Shown one piece after another: positions 9,292 to 21,953 of a DNA stretch of 45,450 nucleotides. The DNA is from Aureobasidium sp. EXF-3400. Its lineage: Eukaryota > Ascomycota > Dothideomycetes > Dothideales > Saccotheciaceae. Location of the stretch: assembly GCA_024195585.1 (NCBI GenBank), contig SWBL01000381.1:1-45450 (forward strand), in the 5' to 3' direction. The notes under the pieces were generated by a model. The model worked only from the letters and a program-made list of their open reading frames with translations. It searched no databases and was not told the DNA's origin. The position numbers and the translations under genes were made by a program. The stretch's first letter is position 1. Every line of letters starts with the position of its first letter.

Positions 9292-10929
9292 ATGTCCCTC
9301 AAAGAAGTTTTCTTGCCGGTCTCGCACTACGACATAACAGACCGTCTGAACGGGCAATATGCAAAGCTACTAGCATCTGGAGAGTACTATCCATTCACCT
9401 ATCCCTTTGGAACTTTGGGCGCTTCGGTGGTAATCCTCTATCTTCTTGTGGACCATCGATCACGGCCATGGCTACGAAAAGCTCGTTTCGCGGCATGGGC
9501 ATTCATCACTGTCTTTGCGATCTGGAACATCAGGAGTTTTCGAGCACGCAACCCGGCCGCCGCATTCGGTGTAGGTCTGATCTCTGCCTGGTCGATACTG
9601 TGGTGTTTCATGATGCTAGTGGTCAAAGACGTGCAGCAAGACTTTACGAGGATTGAGAGAAGAGAATCTCGTCTGGATATGGTTTCTGCGTCAGCACTGC
9701 CACAGACTGCTGAGTCCAATGGTCATGCAAGTGGTAGTGATTACAAGGATGGCTCAACTCTGCACAGTCGTACAAGCAAAGTTGGTACGAGTCAATCGCA
9801 CGCCCAAAGGACTGGTACACTGGCCTGGCAAGGATATCCTTCGGCTCCTTTCATAGAGCGTCTCGACTGGGTCGCAGACATCTTCAGCAATTTTCGAGGT
9901 ATGGGCTGGAACTGGCGAATCTCGGGGCTACCTTCACCACCGCTGTGGGCACAGGCACAACTCGCTGGCAACTCTGGCGCGCCGCCACCAGAAGAGGATG
10001 AAAAGAAGACTCTCGTTAGTCGTACTGGTGTCCACCGTTATCACGATAAGTCCTCCTTACTCAGGACTAACTTCTGGATCGTCTGTCGCGACATTGTGAT
10101 TCTCGACATACTTAAGACTTTGATCTCACACGATGCTTACTTCTGGGATGGCAATGTGTCGGCGACACCAAACTACCTGCCAGCATCTCTCCAGACTTCT
10201 CCTGTGGCTGTGCGAAGCGCTCGTCTGCTAGTCAGCTTGACCGCAGTTTACATAGCATTGCAAGCCATCTTTGCTCTGGGTCCTCTCTTCTTCGTCGGCA
10301 TGATCGGTCCTCGCTACATTGGCGTCAGAGGCGAAGCTTGGATGTATCCTGATAGCTTCGGCTCGTTCAACAACGTACTCGACAAAGGACTCGCAGGCTG
10401 GTGGGGCGGCTGGTGGCATCAATCCTTCCGTTTCGCCTTCGAAGCTCCAGCATCAAAGCTGATGGAGCTCCTGAAACTCAACCCAAAGTCGGCACCTGGA
10501 AAATTCCTGTCGCTGACTGTTGCGTTTGTGCTATCGGGTATACTGCATGCTTGTGGCAGTTACACGCAATTAGGCCATACCTATCCGCTGTCTGGTCCTT
10601 TCCTGTTCTTCATCTCACAGATTGGAGGTATAAGTGCTCAGCTCGCGATTACTTCGCTCTTGCGTTGGCTAGGTGTGGTGCAGCGGTCGCCCAGGTGGCT
10701 GCAACGTACAGCCAACTTTGTCTATGTACATGTGTGGTTTTACTATACCGCACCGCTGCTCTGCGACGACTTCTCACGCGGCGGTATTTGGCTTTTCGAA
10801 CCGCTGCCTATCAGCCCGCTCAGAGGATTAGGCTTGGGTGGAAAGGGCGATGGATTCTGGTGCTGGTGGGGAGGTATCGTATGGTGGCACAAGGGAGACA
10901 GATGGTGGACTACAGGTCTCGCTTTGTAA
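9292..10929 (+). CDS. Wax-synthase-like MBOAT acyltransferase (membrane protein)
   Basis: This is an intronless 545-residue protein. Several hydrophobic membrane segments are visible: two near the N-terminus (about 40-110) and more across the C-terminal half (about 305-345, 405-465, 480-495). The fungal wax-synthase/MBOAT_2 hallmark is present: WWHQSFRFAFEAP, with its His at 376, and further on the ILHACGSY segment with His419, the likely MBOAT catalytic histidine. Proteins of this class move acyl groups from acyl-CoA to hydroxyl acceptors in the ER membrane. In fungi they range from sterol or wax esterification to acetylation of secondary metabolites, and the substrate cannot be told from sequence. 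No biosynthetic genes flank it, so a cluster role is not supported. A polar, Ser-rich loop (about 125-190) separates the membrane parts. Confidence 0.85.
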   Translation: MSLKEVFLPVSHYDITDRLNGQYAKLLASGEYYPFTYPFGTLGASVVILYLLVDHRSRPWLRKARFAAWAFITVFAIWNIRSFRARNPAAAFGVGLISAWSILWCFMMLVVKDVQQDFTRIERRESRLDMVSASALPQTAESNGHASGSDYKDGSTLHSRTSKVGTSQSHAQRTGTLAWQGYPSAPFIERLDWVADIFSNFRGMGWNWRISGLPSPPLWAQAQLAGNSGAPPPEEDEKKTLVSRTGVHRYHDKSSLLRTNFWIVCRDIVILDILKTLISHDAYFWDGNVSATPNYLPASLQTSPVAVRSARLLVSLTAVYIALQAIFALGPLFFVGMIGPRYIGVRGEAWMYPDSFGSFNNVLDKGLAGWWGGWWHQSFRFAFEAPASKLMELLKLNPKSAPGKFLSLTVAFVLSGILHACGSYTQLGHTYPLSGPFLFFISQIGGISAQLAITSLLRWLGVVQRSPRWLQRTANFVYVHVWFYYTAPLLCDDFSRGGIWLFEPLPISPLRGLGLGGKGDGFWCWWGGIVWWHKGDRWWTTGLAL

Positions 10930-11339
10930 ACGACGTGATAGAAGCGCTCATGGCCAGCAATTTGGTGTGAAATTAGACATATAGATAGAACACATTCCCA
11001 GCTTTGTCGCACATTGCACTCACGTATCAAATTCAATGCCGAATCCCAAACTGTCGCAAGTAGATTTAGATCTCAAAGAAGAACTACCCGAACAGATAAA
11101 GAGCCTGCCGAACCCATGCGCGCATGACAACGAAAATCGGGAAAAAAAAAATAATAGAACGAAAAATGGAGGGTTCTAAGAGGGGGTACTGGAGTCTTCG
11201 CGCCGGCTTATACACAATTGGGTCTTTCACTCTCTCACTCTCTCTCTCTCTTTCCCTTCCGAAAACCTCCCCCAGACCATGTCACCGGTGGTCTCTACTA
11301 AAACAATCAAGTGGGTATTACAGAGTTGGAAGCACGGAT
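10930..11339. other. Convergent intergenic region with CT microsatellite
   Basis: About 410 bases lie between two convergent stop codons. It holds an A-run near 11142-11151 and an imperfect CT/TC microsatellite at about 11228-11252. I see no gene here; it probably carries the 3' untranslated ends of both neighbours. Confidence 0.6.
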
Positions 11340-12433
<1,094 letters not shown>

Positions 12434-13327
12434 TTTGGGAGTTGGGTGGTGGTGTTGGGGGTTGTTTGGCGGGAACAATAACTTCCTGGACGCAGCTCTC
12501 TGTTTTCCGAGTTTGAAGCAAAGCCGTCGCAACCCTTGATCTCCCGATGAGACGGTCGGCCAATGTGGCCATTGCGCCAATACTCCCAACTTTGCAAATC
12601 GGCCTTTCAGCGAACTGGTTGATTTCCTGGTTTCGCAAGTATGTCACTGTTGTCATTCCTTGCTACGAAAACCACTTCGACATTCTCACTACTATACTAC
12701 GCTATATCCTAATGTGTTATCTATATTATCGCCGTCGCTCGAATATATTATCTTACGCGGATTCGGAAGGGGGGGTCTACAAAACACAGGCGAAGTATTC
12801 GCCGAGTACGTATGCCCCGCCCTTATAAGCCCCCCTGCCACCTCGAGGTGATGGTAAGACCTGAAATTGTAGAATGTGAACAACAAGCGCGTATGACAAC
12901 TATGACTACGAGATATGATATAGGAGCAGTATTTGACTAAACGGCAGCGAGAGGAGGCAACATAGCACATTCGCAAAAGGGCTAAAATGCTAAGACGCTG
13001 AGACAAGGTTATGGCGCAGTAGCCTCATTGACCGACCGTCGATGCCGACCGTCAGCGTGGCCGACTCAATCCGAACCTCTGCGTTTGGATATTCACGACT
13101 CGTATGCGGGGGACTGACGAGCTTCAGAACTTTTTGTCCCCGACACTATATCCATCGCAACTAATCGTTGTCCCTCGTCAAGGTGTTACTCCAACTCGAA
13201 CGATACACTAGGGAAATCGACTCTTCGACCAATCCATACAACTCTCCCATAACTTAACTCGCCGCACTTAGCTCTCGCCGCATTTCCAGCCTTCGCCGCT
13301 GCAGGCCCGCCAAAGCCATAATCCAAC
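12434..13327. promoter_or_regulatory. Divergent promoter region LSC1 / ELP3
   Basis: These 894 bases lie between the divergent start codons of LSC1 and ELP3. No supported coding sequence is present. The ELP3 start has a good context (ACATGGCC). I recognise no specific transcription-factor site with confidence. Confidence 0.5.
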
Positions 13328-15079
13328 ATGGCCACCATGACCATGACGGCCACCGAGCCCAAGGCCAAACACTCGCGCGTTCCCAAAGGCGTCAAACTTC
13401 CTCCGGAGAATGAACGTTACATGCGCGCCTGTGCCGATGTTGCCAGTGCCCTCGTCGAAGACTACGAAAGCCAGCTCGACGGCAAGAAACCCAAGAAGGA
13501 CCTCAACCTCAACACCCTGCGCAACAACATTGCCAAAAAGCATTTCCTCAGTAACACTCCGCCTCTCACCGCCATCATCAATGCCGTCCCCGAACACTAC
13601 AAGAAGTACATCTTGCCTCGCCTGATCGCAAAACCTATCCGAAGTGCTTCTGGTATTGCTGTTGTAGCCGTCATGTGCAAGCCTCACAGATGTCCACACA
13701 TTGCCTACACTGGAAACATCTGCGTCTACTGTCCCGGAGGCCCCGACTCCGACTTTGAGTACTCGACTCAATCCTACACTGGATACGAACCCACTTCGAT
13801 GCGTGCCATCCGAGCGAGATACGATCCATTCGAACAAGCAAGAGGAAGAGTGGACCAGATCAAGTCGCTAGGTCACTCGGTCGACAAGGTTGAATACATT
13901 ATCATGGGCGGTACCTTCATGTCACTCCCCGTCAGCTACAGAGAGGAGTTCATTTCTCAACTACACAACGCCCTCAGTGGTTTCCAGGCGACAAATGTCG
14001 ACGAGGCTGTCCTGGCTGGCGAGATGAGCAGCACAAAGTGTGTTGGTATCACTATCGAGACGAGACCTGACTACTGTTTGGACCAACACCTGAGCGATAT
14101 GCTGCGTTATGGATGTACTCGTCTGGAGATTGGTGTACAGTCGCTCTACGAGGATGTCGCGCGTGATACCAATAGAGGTCACACGGTTGCATCAGTCGCA
14201 GAGACGTTCAAGCTATCCAAGGATGCAGGCTTCAAGGTCGTGAGTCACATGATGCCTGACTTGCCCAATGTCGGTATGGAGAGAGACCTGGATCAATTCA
14301 GAGAATACTTTGAGAACCCCGACTTCAGAACCGACGGTCTCAAGATCTACCCTACTTTGGTCATTCGAGGAACTGGATTGTACGAGCTGTGGAGGACAGG
14401 CCGCTACAAGAACTACACACCCAATGCACTGATTGATCTGGTTGCTCGCATTCTGGCTCTTGTACCGCCATGGACTCGTATTTACCGTGTGCAGCGTGAT
14501 ATTCCCATGCCTCTGGTCACCTCGGGTGTCGAGAACGGTAACCTGCGCGAGCTGGCCTTGTCCCGTATGAAGGATTTTGGCACGACATGTCGCGATGTGC
14601 GTACTCGCGAGGTTGGCATCAACGAAGTCAAGAACAAGATTCGCCCATCGCAAGTCGAGCTGGTCCGCCGAGACTACACAGCAAACGGTGGATGGGAAAC
14701 TTTCCTGGCTTACGAGGACCCGAAGCAAGATATCCTGATTGGACTATTGCGTCTACGCAAGTGCAGCTCAACACATACCTTCCGTCCAGAACTTACTGGA
14801 CAACCTACGAGTTTGGTGCGAGAACTGCACGTTTACGGATCGGCGGTGCCGGTTCATGGACGTGACCCTAGAAAGTTCCAACATCAAGGTTACGGTACAT
14901 TGCTCATGGAAGAAGCTGAGAGGATTGCGCGAGACGAGCACGGCAGCGAGAAGCTCAGCATCATTTCTGGTGTTGGAGTACGCAGCTACTACGCCAAGCT
15001 CGGATATTGGCTCGATGGACCGTACATGAGCAAATGGCTAAAGCCCAAGGACGATGAGGAAAGTGATGACGGTTTCTGA
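13328..15079 (+). CDS. ELP3: Elongator complex catalytic subunit Elp3 (tRNA uridine acetyltransferase)
   Basis: Elp3 is the catalytic subunit of Elongator. It uses a radical-SAM domain and an acetyl-CoA site to start cm5U34 modification of wobble uridines in tRNA; it was first described as a histone acetyltransferase. The gene is intronless, 583 residues. The radical-SAM cysteines C117, C122, C132 and C135 are intact in the Elp3-type CX4CX9CX2C motif, followed by [12 protein letters not shown]. The central part is highly conserved ([19 protein letters not shown]). The C-terminal GNAT domain holds the acetyl-CoA loop [13 protein letters not shown] from residue 518, and the protein ends in an acidic tail. 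The start is a run of Met-Thr repeats ([10 protein letters not shown]), so translation could also begin at Met4 or Met6. Nothing looks broken. Confidence 0.98.
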   Translation: MATMTMTATEPKAKHSRVPKGVKLPPENERYMRACADVASALVEDYESQLDGKKPKKDLNLNTLRNNIAKKHFLSNTPPLTAIINAVPEHYKKYILPRLIAKPIRSASGIAVVAVMCKPHRCPHIAYTGNICVYCPGGPDSDFEYSTQSYTGYEPTSMRAIRARYDPFEQARGRVDQIKSLGHSVDKVEYIIMGGTFMSLPVSYREEFISQLHNALSGFQATNVDEAVLAGEMSSTKCVGITIETRPDYCLDQHLSDMLRYGCTRLEIGVQSLYEDVARDTNRGHTVASVAETFKLSKDAGFKVVSHMMPDLPNVGMERDLDQFREYFENPDFRTDGLKIYPTLVIRGTGLYELWRTGRYKNYTPNALIDLVARILALVPPWTRIYRVQRDIPMPLVTSGVENGNLRELALSRMKDFGTTCRDVRTREVGINEVKNKIRPSQVELVRRDYTANGGWETFLAYEDPKQDILIGLLRLRKCSSTHTFRPELTGQPTSLVRELHVYGSAVPVHGRDPRKFQHQGYGTLLMEEAERIARDEHGSEKLSIISGVGVRSYYAKLGYWLDGPYMSKWLKPKDDEESDDGF

Positions 15080-15411
15080 AGTTAGGATTTGATCGGTTGG
15101 TGGCGTTTGGATGCATTTGACGGGTTTCAACATGGATGGCGGCGTTACAGGACGAGATGGGAAATGAAGGAAAGCTGCAAGTTTGCATAAGGTAGACGAT
15201 AGGTATACACAAGGGTGATGCGCCAGATTGCCACCCAAACAGAAAATGTCTATGAGAAGCCGAACGTCGAAGGAAGAAACAGAAACGCCGCGCCGAAAAA
15301 GCAGAAGTGGTGGTGTTTGGTCGTGATGTTTGTCGAAAAACGAGGGGTCAGATTATCGGAAAATATTTGTAGCTTGCGAAGCATGAGAGGAGCAGAGGAC
15401 AAGGTTGAGAT
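15080..15411. other. Convergent intergenic region ELP3 / V-ATPase f
   Basis: These 332 bases lie between two convergent stop codons. No gene, repeat or RNA feature is apparent. Confidence 0.5.
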
Positions 15412-15787
15412 CTATGACAAGGCAATAGCACCTCTTGATCTGTCTCGTTGGTGCAGATAAGCTTGGCCGGCGCAAAAGACGAGGAAGGCCTGGATCCGAG
15501 TCAGTACAAGGAGGACAAAGTGGTCGAAACAGGATAGAACATACACCGTAGATGGCAACAGCACCAAAGACTGAGGCGGCAACAGCAGCGCCGTCAGTGG
15601 GGTCTTCCTCAGAGCCCATCATCGAGTGGTTGTTTGTCTTGAAGAGAGCACCAATGACAGAGAGGATGACGATGGCGAAGCAGGAGATGACAACGCTGTC
15701 ACAAGGTTAACACATGGCCAAGGAAGAGAGAGGGCTCAGGTGGGCGCACCATGTCCAGGCATTGAAGGCGGATACGACGGGCTTCAT
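15412..15787 (-). CDS. V-type ATPase V0 subunit f (yeast YPR170W-B / RNASEK-like)
   Basis: This small gene is easy to miss because its exons are short. Exons (minus) 15787-15750 (38 bases), 15695-15545 and 15489-15412 join to 88 residues; the introns are 54 and 55 bases. The product closely follows the pattern of yeast YPR170W-B, the V0-associated f subunit of the vacuolar proton pump (85 residues). Shared features are the start M-K/R-PVVS, Trp and Cys at positions 11 and 13, VILSVI, then a loop with EDPTDG, and a second hydrophobic stretch with LVFC. Two membrane segments are visible, about 11-31 and 49-71, and the tail is basic. It would sit in the V0 membrane sector of vacuole and endosome pumps. 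It is divergent from AP-2 mu, 354 bases away. Confidence 0.9.
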
Positions 15788-16141
15788 TGTGAGTTGAGGC
15801 GTGCAGTTGTGTCGGCGGCGGTTCGCGGTTGGGCTAAGCGTGTGGCTTGAGGGGCAGTCGTACGGGTCTGGCGACTTGAGAAAGTAGGACTCGCGTCTTC
15901 TGTGGGAGCGAAAGAGTTGGTATTGCGAGATGAGGCTTTCTCTTGGTGGTCGATTGAAAGCAGGCAAGTGGCTGTAGCTGACGTGCTAAAGCAGCGACTT
16001 GCGGTCGCGTCTGCCAAGGCCTTCCCCGACCTCCGCTGCCTTTGGACCCCTCGATCACGGAGACAGTAGAGGCTAGAATAGCTACAGCACGTTGCAGATT
16101 ATACCACGGCCACCTCGAGCGACAAGCCACCACGCCTCGAC
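15788..16141. promoter_or_regulatory. Short divergent promoter, V-ATPase f / AP-2 mu
   Basis: Only 354 bases separate the two divergent start codons, so both leaders and promoters share this stretch. No coding sequence is supported. The two genes both act in the endomembrane system, which makes shared control conceivable but unproven. Confidence 0.5.
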
Positions 16142-17620
16142 ATGATTTCGGGTATCCTCGTCTTCAATCAAAAGGGCGAGAACCTCATCTTTCGCGCCTT
16201 CCGCAACGACTGCCGCCCACGTCTCGCCGATGTCTTCCGCATCCAGGTCATCTCCAACCCTCTGGTCCGCTCGCCTATCCTGACCCTCGGATCCACCACC
16301 TTCAGCCATGTCAAGCATGAGAACATCTTCATTGTCGCTGTCACAAAGGGCAACGCCAATGCCGCTCTGGTCTTTGAGTTCCTCTACCGCCTAATCCAGC
16401 TGGGTCGCTCCTACTTCGCCAAGTTCGACGAGGAGGCTGTCAAGAATAACTTTGTCCTGATCTACGAGCTGCTCGATGGTTCGCCTTATCCCTATCCCTG
16501 TACCAGTACATTCTGCTCACCACCTGCACAGAGATCCTTGACTTTGGATATCCTCAAAACACCGACACCGACACCCTCAAGATGTACATTACCACCGAGG
16601 GTGTCAAGTCCGAGAGAAACCTCGTCGTACGTCCACCTAGATCGCTACACGTCTGCATATCAACTTACACAACATGAACAGGAGGACTCGTCCAAGATCA
16701 CCATGCAAGCCACCGGTGCCATGTCCTGGAGACGAGACAACATCAAGTACCGCAAGAACGAAGCCTTTGTCGACGTTATCGAAGATGTCAACCTCCTCAT
16801 GTCCGCCAATGGAACCGTCCTGCGTGCCGACGTCAACGGTCAGATCGAGATGCGCGCATACCTGTCTGGTACCCCTGAATGCAAGTTTGGTCTCAACGAC
16901 CGTCTGACCCTAGGCGAGGAAGCCCTGGCTTCGCCTTCTGGAAACATGGCTGGCACCAAGGCTACAAAAGCTGCCGCTGGTAGCGTCACCCTTGAAGATT
17001 GTCAATTCCATCAGTGCGTGCGTCTGGGCAAATTCGACACAGACAGGACAATCTCCTTTATCCCTCCGGACGGTAGCTTCGAGCTGATGCGATACCGTGC
17101 CACCGAGAACATCAACCTGCCTTTCAAGGTCCAAGCTATTGTCAACGAAATTGGAAAAACAAGGGTTGAGTACAGCATCGCCATCAAGGCCAACTATGGC
17201 TCAAAGCTCTTCGCCACAAACGTCGTCATTCGCATCCCAACTCCTCTCAATACTGCTTCCATCACTGAACGAACATCTCAAGGAAAGGCCAAATACGAGC
17301 CCGAACACAACAACATTGTCTGGAAGATTGCTCGTTTCACCGGTGGCTCTGAATATGTACTCAGCGCCGAAGCTCAACTCACCTCCATGACAAACCAAAA
17401 AGCATGGAGTAGACCACCGCTGAGTCTGAATTTCTCACTGCTCATGTTCACAAGTTCGGGCTTGTTGGTCAGATACCTCAAGGTGTTTGAAAAGAGTCAA
17501 TACAGCAGTGTCAAGTGGGTGCGGTACATGACACGAGCAGGCAGTTATGAGATACGGTAAGTTTATCCTGTGCCGTCCTCCGCCCTGCCCCTCTTGCTAA
17601 CGATACATCCCAGTTTCTAA
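16142..17620 (+). CDS. AP-2 clathrin adaptor complex, mu subunit
   Basis: AP-2 mu recognises tyrosine-based cargo signals at the plasma membrane and links cargo to clathrin in endocytosis. Exons 16142-16478, 16532-16626, 16682-17556 and 17614-17620 give 437 residues (human mu2 is 435). The introns are 53, 55 and 57 bases. The N-terminal longin-like domain (about 1-140) starts MISGILVFNQKGENLIFRAF, typical of AP-2 rather than AP-1 mu. After a linker comes the mu-homology domain (about 165-437), with ATGAMSWRRDNIKYRKNE, VNGQIEMRAYLSGTPECKFG, KVEYSIAIKANYG-like and WSRPPLSLNF segments. The last exon is only seven bases and supplies the end of Arg, then Phe and the stop, giving the family C-terminus YEIRF. 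The fungal-style insertion after FGLNDRLTLGEEALAS is Ala/Lys-rich. Confidence 0.96.
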
Positions 17621-20600
17621 CCCCAGTTTGTTCCAAACACGCATGCATCATTTGGGTGTTCTTACAGCATGGCGTTCTTTTTTCTCGTAAGCAAAAAAGT
17701 AAGAAGCATTTTTGCAGGATGGGGGGCACCATTGGCGTTTTGTTTCGTTCAAGTATTTATTCACTTCTTTTGAGATACCCGCGTGACCAAAGGGCTTTTC
17801 TTGTTCCCCTTCTTGAAGCATGGGTCACGCATCTACCATTTATTCTATTCAAATACGAACGGAGAAGTTCTTCAAAGTATCGGCTGCCGTTACAATTGGG
17901 CGAACGTGAATGGTGTTGGGAGCTTTTGTGGTGACTTCGTGGGTTCTCAATGATGCCATTTCTGAACGTTGATTCCACGATTACCAACGACTTGGTTCGT
18001 TGAATCCAAAGATACTCCAGCATCTAGCTAAACAAAGCACTAAAGGCAGTCCATATCGACACGTTATACTAAATGCAAGTGAATGTTCCACAAGGTGACC
18101 TTCTTTGTTCTTGATATAGTGGCTTTTGGGCACGACTTTGACCTTTCATTGTCGTCCTAACTCCTCATGCATTACTTGGTTTTTGATAATGCATTATGAC
18201 TTCTTTTAAGTAGCTATAGAGTAACAGCGGTTATTAAGAGAGCACCATTGTTCTTCTTGTGGGCTTTGAGACTGTTGGATGATATACTGGTTACAAGGAT
18301 ATTGTGTATAGACAGGACAGTTATACTAGGCTTTTAATACGATGGAGAGGGATTGGCTCGAGAGTTATAGCATCTGGTTTTTATGTCTAGGTTTGGAATG
18401 CTATGTGTCCCCTATAAGTTACTACTCTTTCTTATCCTCTAGACGACTTCTTTAAATATCATGTTTGCAAGTTTGGAGAATTGTTGGGAAGACCTTAATC
18501 ATGGAATAGATGTGGCATAAAATCCGATTGTTTGTGGGTTTTCTAGAAGGGAAAACGGACTCACGTTCGCACGTAACATTTGTATCAACAGAGCAACTGA
18601 AGATAGTCATGCATGCGTCTGGATAGTCTAATCTTCAGCTGCTCTTAGACTGTGTACTGTGATGATGTATAAATTCGAATCGGAGCCAGAGTAGAAGACT
18701 CGATGATATCAGTCAGGGTGACACCCAAAACATCGAGCGACCAAACAGCAACCCTGACCCTCATCATAACCACTTTTCGGAACGATGTCATGTTTGGAAA
18801 GAAAATCTCACTTACGTCAGTTGTTGTTATTTCTAATTCTGATGTTCTCATAAGTGGAGCGAAACGAACGGTTCATGAATCGTCAATCGCGGTTCTTCGG
18901 GTTTAATTGTCATATAAAAAGGACCCACGTTTTGCTCGAGATTGTCCCGATGCCGATCATCCGTGTGAGAAGATTCACCGACGGGATTTCTGATGTGCGA
19001 TTGGTCGTATCGGATTCTCGAGTATGGAGCAAGTGAGTGATGATAAACAGACGTGTGTTCTGACATATGGCTCTTTTCATCACGGTGGTAAAGGCTGAAA
19101 ATTGGTCGTAATTCGGTGAACGAGTTTAAGGATGATCACTGTAAGTTTTTGGCTCGAGAATACACATGTTCAATGCATGTTTTCTGCTAGTCAAAGTAGG
19201 CGTTTACCTTGCAGAATGAGGACATGTGGTTGGGAGCCAAGACAAAAGGACTCCGATGAAGAGCAGCAGGTCACATGCCTTACTTGTTGATGAGGCACAG
19301 TATCCAGGGTCCCAGACTGTTGTGAAACCTGAAGACTCTCTCTGTAGGCATGATATAGTAAAACGAGCCGGACACTACCCGCCAATATAGTGAGCACGTG
19401 CGTCGGGTCCAGTGACACGCGACACGAGTTGACCGGATGATGAGGTCGCAGAGGAGTAAACAAGATAGGCAGAAGGTGATTGTGAGCAAACATGTGAGTG
19501 TGGCCGAAGAGTCTGCATGCATACAGGATGTCTGTGTTCATCTTACAAGCGAGCACGGCACGGAGGAGAGATATGTGACTCTCGCAAACCATTACCTCGT
19601 GATGCGTCGTCAATGCCGGATGAGAAGCATCATGCTGGGAGCATTCGCGGCCGTCTGCAGCTGCCGGAATTATCTGGTCATGAGGAGCATGCGTGGGGGA
19701 TTGACAGAGGCATCGATATTAAGCTCGTTGAAGGATGCAAAAGCCGTGACCCTTAAAGATGTGCCGTGCATGTTCGCGCCCTGAGGTGTGTGCTTTCCTC
19801 GCTCGCCTATCTGCATGAACAGGGAAAATCATTGGCTTTCGGTATAGCTGAGCGAGCGCAAGGCGTACAAGTATAGATATTACTTTGGACCAACAGACAG
19901 GGCGCGGGGTCAGTGTTTGTACAGTAGCAAGTTACCGAAGTCAAGCCAGCGCAGATGCATGAGCTGAATTGCAAGATTCTGACAGGCAGCGGATTGGTTG
20001 ATTTGCGAGATCATCAATCATGTTCCTGCAGGTCGACTGATGCGGCCACCACGGCTTGCATCGACATCTTGCATCTATGCACACGAGCGCAGCCATGAGG
20101 TCAACAGAATCAGAAGCAGACACGTAGCCGAATCATGACAGCGCGTTGATGCGATAATGCGCATTTTGACTGCCTGTGATTTATCGAGATAATTGCACTT
20201 TGATTGTCGTCAAGAGGCATGTCGTGGACAGCAAAGGACGCTACACTAGTCAAGCCGAAGGAGTGGTGGTGTTCCGTTAATCTGGGATTGCGCACATCAG
20301 TTGTGGTTCACCAGTGGTATGACAACGGTTCAAGATGGGAGAAGGTCTCAGGTCCGTTTCTGCTCTCGGACGTGCGACATTCCGAAGTGCAACAATGTAA
20401 GGTTTGTGCAAATCTGGGCTTTGTTGTTTCAACGTTGAGTCTTCAACACAAGCAAGATGGACGAGACAGTAATTGAGTTGGTAGTTATTGGCGGCGGAAC
20501 GAGGCGAAATGAGAGAAAGTCTGGGACAAGCAACAGACAACAAGTCAACGACATGCGGCAGCGATGTAGTGTGAACTTTGATTCGGCGACGTCCTTCAAC

Positions 20601-21480
20601 AAAAATCGGGAGGAATTGTCCGTTTCACCAGCCAAATCTCATGCAAATTTAGGCATCGGTTCGTGATGCAGACAAGTGGTCTTGGTCAGCAGAAGTGATG
20701 TTCGGCTGAGAGACTGTCATCGAGCAAGTGCTTTAGACGAACGAGGCCAATGGTCATGATGGCTGTTTTCTGCCTTCCCTGACAGCATCTTGACGCAATG
20801 CTGTGACATGGACAAGGCGCTGCCGCATTCATTTACACGGCTGCAAGGCGATGGCAGACGATTGTTAATTGTTCTCTCTTCTTGACGATAGCACGATAGA
20901 ATCATGATGCATGTGAAGGCTGGGCAAGACTTGCTCGAACATGAGAGATGATCAAGTGCGGATGCCGGCAGAAGTGTCAGCCACTTGCGTATTAGGTACT
21001 CTGACGAATCAGCGAGGGTGCAAAGCGCCTGGGCCCGACGCTAGTTGAGCGAGCAAGTCACATGGACTGCAGAGATTGAACTCCTGGGCGGGAGCCGTTG
21101 AGGGCCAGACGCAGAGCAGTGACTGTGGTAATGGAATCGTTTTGAGTAGGTAAACAAAGACGTCGATTCGTGAAGATATCGAAGCTGTATAGAGGGTGAA
21201 AGCTTGCCAATTGGAGAGTCAAACGGGCAAAAAGTATTCAGAAAGCCAAGATGATGATGGCAGCCTCATCGAAGCGGACTGTAGGTCATGCGTACATGTT
21301 CAGGATTAGCTCCATGATGAGATGAGTGACAATTGGGCGAGGAGCAAAGCGGGGTGAGGGATGCGGTGCGCAGCGGACGGGCAAAACCAACGTTTTAGGG
21401 AAAGAGCTGCTGAGGTCTTCAACAACCACAACTCGAACGTCTTCTACAGAACGAGCAGCCCTTTGAACGTTGTCGAGTCC
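17621..21480. other. 3.9-kb region without recognisable genes
   Basis: Only short, unrelated open frames occur here, none with a recognisable domain, family-like composition or a convincing splice partner. The first few hundred bases are probably the AP-2 mu 3' end. The rest lies upstream of GSK-3 on the same strand. The sequence is not obviously low-complexity and shows no inverted termini, target duplications or transposase motifs. One copy of TGCATGCA lies at 19514. Confidence 0.5.
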
Positions 21481-21535
21481 TTCAGCAGCCTAGCAAAAGA
21501 CGATTGAAAGCAGCAAGAAACAACGACCATCTCAG

Positions 21536-21700
21536 GTAAGACAGGCATCAGCTAGACAATCACGTGGGCCGTAGTGTTCCTCGTTTCAAGCGCGGCGCAG
21601 GTGACACTCTCGACCCTCACACATTGCCTGTCCTGCCCACTGCTCGCTCTCTTTGCCCTCATCACCCCCACCAAGTACTGACCGCACGTCTCTTCTACAG
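21536..21700 (+). other. Possible 5'-leader intron of GSK-3
   Basis: A donor CAG/GTAAGA at 21536 and an acceptor TTCTACAG ending at 21700, with a CTGACC branch-like site at about 21679, would make a 165-base leader intron. A CACGTG palindrome lies within it near 21561. Without transcripts this remains tentative. Removing it would drop one upstream open frame from the leader. Confidence 0.4.
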
Positions 21701-21953
21701 CTACCTTTCTGTACTTTGCACCTGGCGCGGCATTCTTCACTTTCGGCTTCGTCTCAGATCTCAATTCCCCTCAATCACGCATCGCTGCATAACACCCGTC
21801 AACACAAGCTCCGAGCACGGCCCGCATCGACGCATCCTCCGCCCTCGTCAACCACCACCGCTACATCACGCTCCCGACACTTAGCTGCCCCCGACTCCGA
21901 CCCCTCGGTGACTACGCTTCAATCCGCCTTCCACCTCGAAATCAGTCGCAATC

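Noticed and set aside
9292..10929. Wax-synthase-like gene as part of a secondary-metabolite cluster
   Set aside because: Neighbours are housekeeping genes and no synthase, P450 or transporter lies nearby.
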